This document shows, in pieces, positions 35,774-45,719 of a DNA stretch of 64,000 nt. The translations under genes and the position numbers were made by a program. This DNA comes from Diploscapter coronatus (lineage: Eukaryota > Nematoda > Chromadorea > Rhabditida > Rhabditidae): assembly GCA_964036155.1 (NCBI GenBank), contig OZ038422.1, positions 806,001 to 870,000 of the forward strand, written 5' to 3'. The notes under the pieces were generated by a model that was not told the DNA's origin, made no database searches, and saw only the letters and a program-made list of their open reading frames with translations. The stretch's first letter is position 1; every line of letters begins with the position of its first letter.

Positions 35774-37912
35774 CTAGCATGAGTTTTGGGTCGCAATGAC
35801 ATTAAACGCGTTCCACACTGGCTTTGAATTGACACAGATTGTTCCACCGCCTCTCAAATATTGCGAAGTCCTAAAAGTTCAATTTCATTTTTCCCTTCGA
35901 AATTAATAAAAATTACATTCGGTTCACGTCACCAATACACGTCCATGGCTTAGTTGCCACTGACGATCTAAAAGTCAGCTTTCTGCTGGAAAAATTGGCA
36001 GTTACTAAACGGCGGAGTCCTATAGTTAGAGATAAACAAAAGGGTGAAGTTTGAAAGAAATAGTATGGAAAAGACACGCACTCCGCTATATAGTAGCTGC
36101 CGGAAAAAGTTGGATAACTTGCCTAGCCATTTTCGAGTGATCTTTAGTATAGGCGAACTCCGTGGTATTGCCAATCTACAAACAATTCAAATTTACGACC
36201 CAATCGAATTCAAGGACACTCCTTGCATTTTGACACTATTCACTCTCAATTTATGGGATTCTTCAATTGTCGAGCATATTTGTGCAAACGAAGAATCGTT
36301 GAAAACATGCGAATAGTCTGACCTTGATGGAAAGCGCATCGTTCGTTTTGTAGGTTAAGCCACATTCCAGGGCAATCTAAATCACAAAATAAAAAATAGA
36401 AAGGAACTCTTATGGCCATTTTCAATATGTCTCGCACACACCATAGCGAGAAAATTAGCATGTAAGCTAGAAAATATATAGTGTAGGACAGAGATTATTC
36501 TCTTATACTATTTCGTAAGCTACACGATACGACTTTTCCGTGTTGCCAAACTTTAATTTTACCAATCCTCCTCGTCTCCAACTCTCAACAGTGAGATCGG
36601 TCTTCAAAGTTGGAGCGACCAAACCATCATACAGGTCCTGATCGAAGTACTTGGATTTAGCAAAGCTCTTGAATGTAACCCCGCCTCTGGACTTCAAATC
36701 AATGACGCTACTCTTATCGGTTGAGTATTCCTGTGCAATCGCCTAAAACAGCATTAGTCGTGCTATTATTCATCGTATTGGCATATGTGCTGTTATCAAT
36801 TGAATTCATTCGAGTGAAATTCGTGACCCACTTTGGCCAAATCCGGATAAGCTACAGCCATTTCGGTAGGCAGAAATGAGTGATAGATGTTCGGTCGGTT
36901 GTAGTAAAGTTGAGTACCTGAATTTGCATAACTTTCTCTACATTCACTCTTATTCACTGATCTTTGATGCCAAAGTGCGAGAATTTAATCGCCTTTCGTC
37001 TGCGAATAGGGACTTTTCTCGAGGAACTCACCGATCTTGCCAAGCTCAGGGTACAGCATCGTCATGCAGAGCATCGTTTGACCGTAGATGGTACCGCTTG
37101 GCGGATAGGCGTATTTATGAGGTGGTGGGAATCTCGGTCTAAAAATCCGATATTTTATAAAGTTGGACTTTGAGAACGTACACAGAGTGCACAATCCAGA
37201 ATCCAGAGACTTTATCGAAAACGATGGTCCCTAAAGTATCATCGTATTTTCCTATAGAATAAAAGAGCTCTGTTATTACCCTTGGTGTGCCCAAATTTGG
37301 TTGAAGTGGTGTGCTCATCGCCATTGTTGACTCTGTTGGTAATCGTTTCATACGAATCATCATCATGGTATTCATAAGGCTAAAAAATAAATGATATTCG
37401 ATTTTTGTCCAGATTAAATTACGTCGTCATTGTACATGACATGGAAAATCCATGGGTCCAAGATTCGATCATAGAACCATTGCAAGGTGTAGGCGATGGC
37501 CTACAAAATTCGACAATTAAAAAGGAAGTTTTAAAGGCCTTTTGTATTCCACACTCACTTTTTGAGGAGATAGTAGAGAGAAAGGTAGGGGGAAAGAGTA
37601 AAAGTGGGTGTGGAATACAAAAGGCCGCTTGAAAAATCTCACTTGATCTTTGTCATTGAGCGTCTTTGGAGAAGGCTGCCATGTTCCGTTGCTTCTGGCG
37701 TCCATGTAATAGAAGCCCAATCCGTCATTGATACCGGCTGTGGTGTTGTCCTTGACGATCGGCATCTTGTAGACCATCCACCTAATTATTGGTTTTTAAC
37801 AATAGGTAGAAATTCGGAAACACTACCAGTCAACCGGTTGATTTTTCTGGTTCATGCAGGTGAATGTCGCATAGGCGGTTGCGAGTAGCGATAGAATAAT
37901 TGCCCCACGCAT
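35774..37912 (-). CDS. DNase II family nuclease, array copy 1
   Basis: DNase II enzymes are metal-independent acid endonucleases that clear DNA in lysosomes or outside the cell; the worm NUC-1, CRN-6 and CRN-7 proteins are the likely relatives. Start MRGAIILSLLATAYA is a signal peptide, followed by FTCMNQKNQPVDW and VYKMPIVKD. Catalytic-site motifs are present: FGHTKG (first His), HSVPRFPPPHKYAYPPSG, YGQTMLCMT, FKSFAKSKYFDQDLYDG, and YTKDHSKMAR (second His with Lys), then CIGDVNRM and the C-terminal GGGTICVNSKPVWNAFN. Length is about 370 residues, normal for the family. The intron that splits the Arg codon of KMAR uses a GC donor (GCAAGT) and holds an H2 hairpin; another intron holds an H3 hairpin. 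It is the most downstream of four head-to-tail paralogues. Confidence 0.92.
35997..36101. repeat. hairpin element, family H2, in GC-AG intron
   Basis: Ends GGCAGTTACTAAACGGCGGA and, from the right, GGCAGCTACTATATAGCGGA. The interior TATAGTTAGAGATAAAC and GAAATAGTATGGAAAAGA match the family. It occupies most of an intron that is 46 nt in DNase II copy 2. Confidence 0.8.
37535..37626. repeat. hairpin element, family H3
   Basis: Arms AGGCCTTTTGTATTCCACAC then TCACTTTTTGAG, and the right arm AGTGGGTGTGGAATACAAAAG then GCC. About 28 bp pair. It is intronic in DNase II copy 1, at a position where the other copies have short introns. Confidence 0.85.
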
Positions 37913-38078
37913 TTTTCGGATATTTCTGATTTGTTACCTTGAAGACTTGGGTTCAATTATAAAATAAAATCCAAGTAAAATGAACAATCATAAAATGGAA
38001 CAGCGGATTTTGAGCCCTCCCTGCGTTCTCGAGATTTTCACAACTTAAATCCCCAGATCGAGAGAGTGCTCTGCTCAA

Positions 38079-38423
38079 TTAATCGACGATTTCTTGCACG
38101 AATTGCAATAGGTTAGCATGTTCACGTATGGGGCACAAGTTTTTCTTTCTTTTATATCGTTCCGAAACGTAATTGCACACCTGCTCTCCCCGGCTTTTTG
38201 ACATCCCTGAATTCGACTGGCCCTGATTTTCGCCCGAAAAAAGCAGCCTTTCAATTTTTTTTCTCGATTTTGGACTGATGTCGATGTCAGGCAACTGACT
38301 GGCTGTTGAAACGTGGCGCAATTTTTTCTTGCAAAATGAAAAGTCGAACAGAATTGAGGCGGAATTTTCCAGCTTTACCGGACAAATTTCCGGGCTTTTG
38401 CAAACTACTTCCTCATTTTCCAA
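38079..38423 (-). CDS. single-exon ORF of 114 codons, unknown
   Basis: An uninterrupted frame from MENEEVVCKSPEICP to LLQFVQEIVD lies between DNase II copies 1 and 2 on the same strand. The translation is hydrophilic, with a basic middle (KSRKKIERLLF) and C-terminal region (SERYKRKKNL), and has no membrane span or signal peptide. This composition is more protein-like than the other non-genic frames here, but no family was recognised. It starts 229 bp upstream of copy 2's stop and ends 167 bp before copy 1's start. It could be a small intronless gene or chance. Confidence 0.4.
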   Translation of the reverse strand: MENEEVVCKSPEICPVKLENSASILFDFSFCKKKLRHVSTASQLPDIDISPKSRKKIERLLFSGENQGQSNSGMSKSRGEQVCNYVSERYKRKKNLCPIREHANLLQFVQEIVD

Positions 38424-38647
38424 CGTATTTGTGCTATTTTATGACATAGATCCATTTTAATTCGCTGGAAAATTGATCTCTGGGATAGGCAATATTTGGA
38501 GATGCTTAAATAATGATTAATATGGGAGGATCAAAGTTTATGCAACAAAAATTCTAAAATATCATTTACAGGCTAAAACACGATATGCATTTATTACTGT
38601 GTCTAACTAATTTTAACATCATCCCCCAAGTATGAAAGTTTAGCATT

Positions 38648-40047
38648 TCAGCATGAGTTCTGGGTAGCAATCACATCGAATGCTTGCCAGACAGGCTTTG
38701 AGTTGACGCACAGCGTGCCTCCTCCTCTAAGATACTGAGACGTCATTCTAAAAAAAAGCTTGGTCTGTAATCACTTTTATAATTGCTATTTCTACCGATT
38801 GATATCACCAATGCACAAATAGGGCTTGCTATCACTTGTGGACCTTGAAAATTGAGTTTTCTGGAAATTTGCGAGTTTTCTAACCTGGCCATTTTAGAGT
38901 GATCCTTCGTGTAGGCGAATTCCGTCGTGTTTCCCACCTTCATTGACAAGGCATCATTTGTGGCATATGTTAAGCTGCATTGAAGAGTGATCTAAGATTT
39001 ATGGAAGTTATTGTTTGAATTGGGCAATTACACACCAATCCTCCTCTTCTCCAGCTCTCCACAGTTAGATTGGTTTGGAGCGTTGGCGCAACCAAGCCAT
39101 CATAAAGATCTTGGTTGAAGTATTTGGACTTGGCAAATGATTTGAAGATGACTTTATCCCTCGTTGTTAAATCAACGACGCTACTCGGACTTGTGGAATA
39201 TTCTGCGTTTATGGCCTTAAAATTGAGCATTTCAAAGAATTCTCGCAAATTCCGAATTACTTTGACTAAGTCTGGGTTGGCGGCAGCCATTTCAGTAGGC
39301 AGGAATGATGAGTAGATGTTGGGTCGGTTATAATAGAGCTGAGTTCCTGCAATATATCAGTAGCTTTTCTAAGCGAATTTTTTATTTACCAATTTTTGCC
39401 AATTCGGGGTACATGAACGTCATGCAGAGCATGGTTTGACCGTAGTCCTGTCCGCTGACTGGATAGGCGTACTTATCTGGTGGCGGAAACTGGGGCACGC
39501 TATGGACGTACCAGAAGCCGCTGACTTGGTCGAATACTACCACTCCTAATTAGCGTTTTTTTTTTTGTTTTAAGATATTAGATTTTCGAGTTAGCAAACC
39601 CTTGGTATGCCCAAATTTCGTCGATTCACTTGTTTCACTACCATTTTCGCCTGTATATGGCTGAAAATTCAAACTATGCTAATTTTTAATTCCCAAATTT
39701 TTACAGCATCATTGTACATGACGTGGAAGACCCACGGATCAGTTTGTCGGTCGTAGAACCACTTCAGGGTGTTGGAGATCGCATGACCAGTTTCGTTCAG
39801 CAATTTCTTCGACGCGGTCCATTTTCCCGCACTTCTGGCGTCCATATAGTAAAACCCTAGACCCTGTTCCACTCCGGGTACAGAACCATCCTTGACGATC
39901 GGCATTTTGTAGATCATCCACCTGAGTTCTCGGTTTTTCTTAGAAATTTTGAAAAGAATACCAATCAACAGGCATTCCAGTTTGGCCAATACATGTGAAG
40001 GTTGAATGTATTCCAGAAATTAGCGACAGTAAAATTATCCCATGCAT
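38648..40047 (-). CDS. DNase II family nuclease, array copy 2
   Basis: The most compact copy. The start MHGIILLSLISGIHS is a signal peptide followed by FTCIGQTGMPVDW. Family motifs follow in order: MIYKMPIVKDG, GLGFYYMDARS, FGHTKGV (first catalytic His), GFWYVHSVPQFPPPDKYAYP, YGQTMLCMTFMYPEL, NRPNIYSSFLPTEMA, FKSFAKSKYFNQDLYDG, YTKDHSKMAR (second His) and CIGDINRM. It ends GGGTLCVNSKPVWQAFDVIA before QNSC and the stop. The same intron that splits the KMAR arginine codon in copy 1 is here only 46 nt with a normal GT donor and no hairpin. All introns are short, so this copy serves as an unoccupied reference for the hairpin insertions in its neighbours. Confidence 0.93.
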
Positions 40048-40563
40048 TTCGACCTAAAATAAGAGGATGTAGATGAACGAACATATGAACATTCTCGAAT
40101 GAAAGTAATATCTACGTTCAAAATTTCGAGCAATATGACACGTTCAATTAATCGATGATGGCATAAAGTAGCACGACCTTTCTGAACGTGGTAAAATTCG
40201 TATAAAATTCAATAATATATGTAATTTTGATTAGCAGAAGAATTGTGAATTGTCGAAAGTTCATGAAGGCTTTATCTTGTTCTCGTGCCCGTTCTTTTTC
40301 TTATATTCTGCGCCAGGGCTAATTGTTCACCTGGCAATGAGCCTTATTCGGGTTGATGTTTCGTGATTTAGTGTCGAAAAGCTTCCGGATCAGTCCTTGA
40401 ATTGGCAACAAACATCAGGTTTTGTGCAGAAAAACGTCGAAATTCGTTTAATGAACTGTGATGCACAATTTTTCCGTGACTAGACTTTATTTATTTGCAG
40501 CAAAAGTATTTATTCTACCATCTAATTTCAACAATTTGTGTTATCATTCGAGATTTCGTATAT

Positions 40564-42385
40564 TCAGCATGAATTCTGAGTCGCGACCACATTGAAAGCG
40601 CCCCAGAGCGAAGATGAGTTGGTGCACAAAGTGCCTCCTCCTCGGACGTATTGAGAGGTCATTCGGTTGATGTCTCCAATGCAGACGTAGGGCTTGCTCG
40701 AATCAGTTGATCTGGCCATTTTCGAATGATCCTTCGTGTAGGCAAACTCGGGCGTGTTTCCAACCTAGAAATTTATGTAGTTCGAAAAGATTGAAATCAA
40801 TCATACATGAATACTCAAAGCATCATTCGCATGATAGGTCAAGCTACATTGAAGGGAGATCTAAAATTCGAATAATTATTGAATTTGAAAATATTCATCC
40901 GTACCAAACCACCCCTTCTCCAACTCTCAACCGTCAGATCAGTTTTCAGGGTTGGAGCAACCAGACTATCGTAGAGGTCTAAAATCAATCATTTTTTATT
41001 CTAATTTAGCCACATCCTCATACCGGCATTGAAATACTTGGACTTCGCGAATGACGTGAAGGTGACTCCTCCTTTAGTAGTCAGGCTGAAGATACTGCTG
41101 GCATTCTTGGAATATTGAGCGGCCAGAGCCTAAATTATAGCATTTTTATTTGTAGTATTTTGAACTTTAATCTGTTCGAGCTGATGCAAAATGCATTTCT
41201 CTTCGACCTACATTGACCAAATCCGGATTAGCGGCGCTCATCGTTGTCGGTAGGAACGATGAGTAGATGTTCGGTCTATTGTAGAACAGCTGCGTTCCTG
41301 CAGATAAACGTTCACTGAAATCTCCAAATTTGTCTGCTAGATCTCACCGATCTTCGACAACTCCGCGTATTTGAACGTCATGCAGAGCATGGTTTGTCCG
41401 TAATCCATGCCGCTTTCCGGGTAAGAATAGTGATCTGGTGGCGGGAACTTCGGAACGGAGTGGACCAGCCAGATTCCGGCGGTTCCATCGAAGAAGACTA
41501 CTCCTGAAAATACATATACTATTGGCTGGGAGAGAACGCGTCGATATTCAACAAATTGCGCTATTCATCTTGTTTCTCCTACGTGACTCGCTATTTCGCT
41601 CCTCTCAAATTCAATTTATAACTCCGGAACGCTAATATATTGACTTTCTCTCCAATCAACGATATAATAAAAATTGATGAACGCTCTTGCAAACCTTTGG
41701 TATGCCCATATTTTGTGGACTCACTAGCGTCACCTCCGTCATCTGCATCGTTGTCTCCGTCGTATGGCTGAAAATATGAATATTCATATTTTCGCACCCT
41801 ATGAAGTTACCTCATCGTTATACATGACGTGGAAGACGGTGGAATCATTTTGCTTGGTGTAGAATTGTTGCAGGGTATACGCTATGGCCTAAAACTATTC
41901 AGTTACTTTCATCAAGCATATAAAAATTGACTTGTTTGGTGTCATTCAACATTTTCGTGGAGGGCACGAAAGCTCCTGGAGATTTGGCGTCCAGGTAGTA
42001 GAAGCCAACTCCATTCTGGACTCCATTAATCGAGGTGTCGCCAGGAACGATTGGCATTTTGTAGACGGCGAACCTAAAGGAATCACTTATTGTCAATGAC
42101 CGATTAGTTGAACGTGATGGAATTAGCGAGTTGTTTGCAGCACAAACTTTACTCTATTACACCATTTTCAAGGAATAATTCAAATGACTTGTAAATACAC
42201 AATGCACACTTTTCGCATTCGTATCTATGCACCATTTATTCCCTCTCAAACCATCAACCATTAACAATATAGCTTGTTTTGAGGAATAACACTTACCAAT
42301 CCACATTGTTTCCTGCTTGATTCTTACAGGAAAATGTCGCAAGGACCGCTGCTGGAATGAGGCTCAGAAGAATTGCCCCGTTCAT
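40564..42385 (-). CDS. DNase II family nuclease, array copy 3
   Basis: The start MNGAILLSLIPAAVLA is a signal peptide followed by FSCKNQAGNNVDW. An acidic insert (DGDNDADDGGDASES) precedes YGHTKGVVFFDGTAGIW with the first catalytic His, then LVHSVPKFPPPDHYSYPESG, YGQTMLCMTFKYAEL, FTSFAKSKYFN, and YTKDHSKMARSTDSSKPYVC with the second His. The end reads GGGTLCTNSSSLWGAFNVVA. The intron found after KMA in copies 1 and 2 is absent here and in copy 4, giving one longer last exon. Two other introns are enlarged by hairpins: H8 at 41521 (after GHTKG) and H7 at 42089 (first intron). Expected to act in lysosomes or after secretion, as for the family. Confidence 0.92.
41521..41658. repeat. hairpin element, family H8
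   Basis: Left ATTGGCTGGGAGAGAACGCG then TCGATATTCA; right end reverse-complemented GATTGGAGAGAAAGTCAATA. It sits in the intron after the GHTKG exon of DNase II copy 3. The matching introns of copies 1 and 2 lack it. Confidence 0.75.
42089..42269. repeat. hairpin element, family H7
   Basis: Left ATTGTCAATGACCGATTAGT; right end reverse-complemented ATTGTTAATGGTTGATGGTT. It has the ACAATGCACACTT interior motif. It occupies the first intron of DNase II copy 3, which is short in the other three copies. Confidence 0.8.
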
Positions 42386-42719
42386 AATCTACCCTGAAAT
42401 AAACGAATGATATAAAACGCGCAAAATTCACCGAGTTCATGGAGGCTCTATCTTTCCCGTTTTATATATCCGATCAATTGGTTGCACACCTGTGGTTCGT
42501 CTTTATCCGGTCATCTCCTTTTCGAGAGGTTCAAAAAACTTCCTGATTTTGCAGAATTGACGTCAAAGATCTTGGATATGCGGTTGGAAAGTTCGACGCC
42601 TATTTGATTTTGCTGATGTGTGTTGCAAGTTTCATGAACATCCGTTTAAACCTATTCAAAGTTCACTATTCGAGACCACTATGATTCATACAATTTATTC
42701 ACATATATAAATTAGTTAT

Positions 42720-44404
42720 TCAACTACAATTATTCTCGGTCATGATCACATTGAAGGCCTGCCAGAGGAAGTTCGAATTCGTGCACAGAGTTCCACCTCC
42801 TCGGACGTATTGAGAGGTCATGCGATTGATATCTCCTATGCACAAGAAAGGCTTTGTAGTGTCAGTCGATCTAGCCATCTTTGAATGATCCTTCGTGTAG
42901 CTGAATTCTTGGGTTGTTCCGACCTAAATCATAGTATTTTTAATTAGATGCAATTATTCCAACTGTTCAAACCTTAATGGACAGAGCATCATTCGCATGG
43001 TAGGTTTTACTGCAAGCTAGAGGAATAGCGCTCCCTCTTCTCCATGACTCAACCAACATATCGGCCTTCAGAGTTGGTGCCACTATACCATCATACAAAT
43101 CCGCATTGAAGTCCTTGGACTTGGCAAATGACTTGAAAACCGTCCCCGCCGACGTCGTCAAATCAATGATGCTTGATGATGGTTGACCAGTTGCGTATTG
43201 TCCGGCGATAGCCTAAATCATTAACATTCGCTGAGCAGACGTTCTCAAAACTCGACCTGCAAAAACCCGCAGAAAAAATAACGTATCATATCGAAAGAGA
43301 AAAAGACTAGTCTTACTTATCTCTGTTAAAAAAATGCACACTATTTTTCTGCGGGTCGAGTTTTGAGAACGTCTGTTTCTGAAATCCCCCAATATTGGTA
43401 TATACCTTTGCCAAATCGGGATTTCCACTAGCCATATCAGTGGGCAGGAATGACGAATAGATGTTGGGTCTGTTGAAATAGAGTTGGGTTCCGATTTTGT
43501 TGAGCTCCGAGTATTTGAAGGTCATGCAGAGCATCGTCTGGCCGTAGTCGTGACCACTCGCCGGATACGCGTAGCCGTCGGGAGGCGGGAACTTCGGCAC
43601 CGAATGGACTAACCAGATGCCGGATGTTTTGTCGAAGAAAAGAGTGCCTATTTTTAAATATCACATTATTGGCAATTAATACAAGTAGCACAAAAATTGA
43701 TCAAGAAATATCACCATGTGAATTTTCTGAGCTGAAAGGTTCGATATTCAGCATTCTATTACTAAGTCCCTACTCTCTATAGCTTATAGGTAAGCTATTA
43801 CTTTCCAAATCGGCCCAAAATATGCATATTCGTTAGGTTTTTGTGGTATTACTTTTATTGATTGCCTACATTATTTGTTGAAATATTTATTACCTTTCGT
43901 ATGTCCGAAGTCAGTTTCGCTCGGCCGAAACTTGGGATTGATTCGGTTCGAGAAGAGTTCGTAGAAGAGATTGTTGGTATCACCCGACACCGATACAGTT
44001 CCATATGGCTCATCATTATACATCGCATGGAAAATGGTCTTGTCCGATTTCTTGTCATAATATTGCTGGAGTGTATATGCAATCGCCTAAAATGCAAATT
44101 ACTTTTTGCAATCTTCATTCGAAAATGCCCGTACTTGATCTTTATCATCAAGCGTTTTTGCCGATGGTTGGAGAGAGCTTTTCTTGTTAACGTCCAGATA
44201 ATACCATCCTACGCCATCAGCAACCCCAGGAATTGAGTTGTCCTTGACTATTGGCATTTTGTAGACGGCAAACCTGTATAATTTCCAAGATATTTTCATT
44301 TAAGCGAAAAATTCGAACCAATCTACTGGTTTGCCTGATTGATCCATACAAGAAAACGCCCAGAGACATGCTGGTAGGAGAGATAGCGTAATTAGCCCGC
44401 GCAT
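42720..44404 (-). CDS. DNase II family nuclease, array copy 4
   Basis: The most upstream copy. The start MRGLITLSLLPACLWA is a signal peptide followed by FSCMDQSGKPVDW. Motifs follow: VYKMPIVKDNSIPGVADG, a longer variable insert (NLFYELFSNRINPKFRPSE) before DFGHTKGTLFFDKTSGIW with the first catalytic His, LVHSVPKFPPPDGYAYPASG, YGQTMLCMTFKYSEL, NRPNIYSSFLPTDMA, FKSFAKSKDFNADLYDG, and YTKDHSKMARSTDTTKPFLC with the second His. The end differs from the others, finishing FNVIMTENNCS. No intron splits the KMAR codon, as in copy 3, so copies 3 and 4 form one structural pair and 1 and 2 another. One intron carries an H6 hairpin at 43236. Confidence 0.92.
43236..43375. repeat. hairpin element, family H6
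   Basis: Left CAGACGTTCTCAAAACTCGA and right end TCGAGTTTTGAGAACGTCTG pair perfectly for 20 bp, and ACCCGCAGAAAAA pairs with TTTTTCTGCGGGT further in. Related to the element at 13461. Intronic in DNase II copy 4. Confidence 0.85.
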
Positions 44405-44830
44405 GATGCCCGCTGAAATTGCAAAAATTCAGAAAAATTGATACAAAAAATGTCCGAGAAAGCCAAATAAAAATACGACCGGTCCAAAGGGTATTTGCTC
44501 GAGAATTATTGTTTAATAATCACTTTTCAATTTGTTATCACTATTTCGACAACATTTTAATGATCTCGTGAAGAGCCGCTTAACTCAAACGTCGTGATAA
44601 GTTTTTATAGCGTCAATGAAAAGCTGGCGAAAATTCTAAACTTTCATGGACACGTGATGTATGTGGTGAAAATATATCAATGAAAAAATTAACATATACT
44701 TGCAAAATGTGACTCAACTATAGCAGGAATAACTTTATCTTTAACACAAATCAATCTTAGATCTGTCGACTTATTGCTCATTTCATTGGTCATAAATCAT
44801 ATGGCTCTGACATAACACAGAACATATGGA

Positions 44831-44920
44831 TCAGACCCAAGGAGCACTTTCGTCAGACGAAAATAAACTATAGGGCTAGGCCGCAAGAGCTTTTTGACGA
44901 TCGTACTCCCTAGATCTGTA
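44831..44920. repeat. hairpin element, family H9
   Basis: Left CAGACCCAAGGAGCACTTTC then GTCAGACGA; right end reverse-complemented ACAGATCTAGGGAGTACGAT then CGTCA. The shortest of the four copies at about 90 bp. Confidence 0.75.
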
Positions 44921-45332
44921 TGCACTCTCAACTCTTATCTACAAATTCGCGAAAAACTACGAATTTCTAATAATTTCTAACTTTGTCGTCACTTTTCAGT
45001 TTCTTACAAATCGTTGCCCAATTTTGTAGTTAGTCAGTGTTCATTGAACGTTCACGTGAGGAAGGTTTGACTGAAAATTCGTCTGTCATGTGGCTGAGGA
45101 ATAGGTGTTTAAACTCGCTTGAAATTGTTCATTGTTGTTTTGAGAAGGCGCTGCGAAATTCGTACTTTTCTGTGTGATATTGATCAAATAGTCTCATTTT
45201 GACTAATTCTATATGAGGATGGACGTTAATGCATTGAATTGAACAATCTGCGTCCTTAATTTTTTCCTCTCTCTCTCTCTATATCTCTCTCCTTCTATCA
45301 TCATCAGCGAATGATATGATTCTCGTTTCTCA

Positions 45333-45340
45333 TATATAAA
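45333..45340 (+). promoter_or_regulatory. TATA-like box
   Basis: TATATAAA lies 143 bp upstream of the 31-codon ORF, after a CT-rich tract. In the AT-rich background such a match can occur by chance, but the spacing fits a promoter for a short plus-strand transcript. Confidence 0.35.
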
Positions 45341-45482
45341 GTCTCCATCTTCCTTTTTCATTAAACCTCCCTCCCCTCGCTTTGCTTTGGGTGCAGCTAA
45401 ACCCTAGCGCATTCTTTCTATTGATTTTCTATCATCTTCTAATTTGGACGAACTATTTTTACTAATTCCATTGAAAAAAGGA

Positions 45483-45578
45483 ATGGACCCTGACGAAATG
45501 GTATTGAAACACGAAGAGCCTGATCAGACGCTGGATATCTACGGCGATGAAGAACTGTACAAATGGTATTTGGACTGA
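45483..45578 (+). CDS. candidate 31-residue micropeptide
   Basis: A short plus-strand frame begins MDPDEMVLKHEEPD and ends DEELYKWYLD before TGA. It is strongly acidic and has balanced, protein-like composition and codon use, unlike other short frames in the window. A TATA-like box lies 143 bp upstream and a canonical AATAAA signal at 45694-45699, 116 bp beyond the stop, so a compact transcript is plausible. It might instead be the last exon of a longer gene or a regulatory peptide. No family was recognised. It is the only plus-strand gene candidate given here. Confidence 0.4.
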   Translation: MDPDEMVLKHEEPDQTLDIYGDEELYKWYLD

Positions 45579-45693
45579 GACTGAGGATGCAACTATTCAC
45601 TTCATAGCAACTTTTCCTATGGATATTTTTCGTTCTATGCACACTTTTGAAATTCGATCTCGGAAGCTTTATTTTGTTTTCCATACAAATGTA

Positions 45694-45699
45694 AATAAA
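45694..45699 (+). terminator. polyadenylation signal AATAAA
   Basis: Canonical AATAAA 116 bp downstream of the short ORF stop, about 20 bp before the convergent rhotekin-like gene ends at 45720. Confidence 0.4.
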
Positions 45700-45719
45700 A
45701 CGATAAATTATGCTGAGAG

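Larger units (their letters stand above)
44405..45482. other. intergenic upstream of DNase II array
   Basis: About 1.1 kb that should hold the promoter of DNase II copy 4 (minus strand) and of the short plus-strand ORF at 45483. It contains the H9 element at 44831-44920, a CT-rich tract at about 45265-45300 and a TATA-like element at 45333. Confidence 0.5.
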
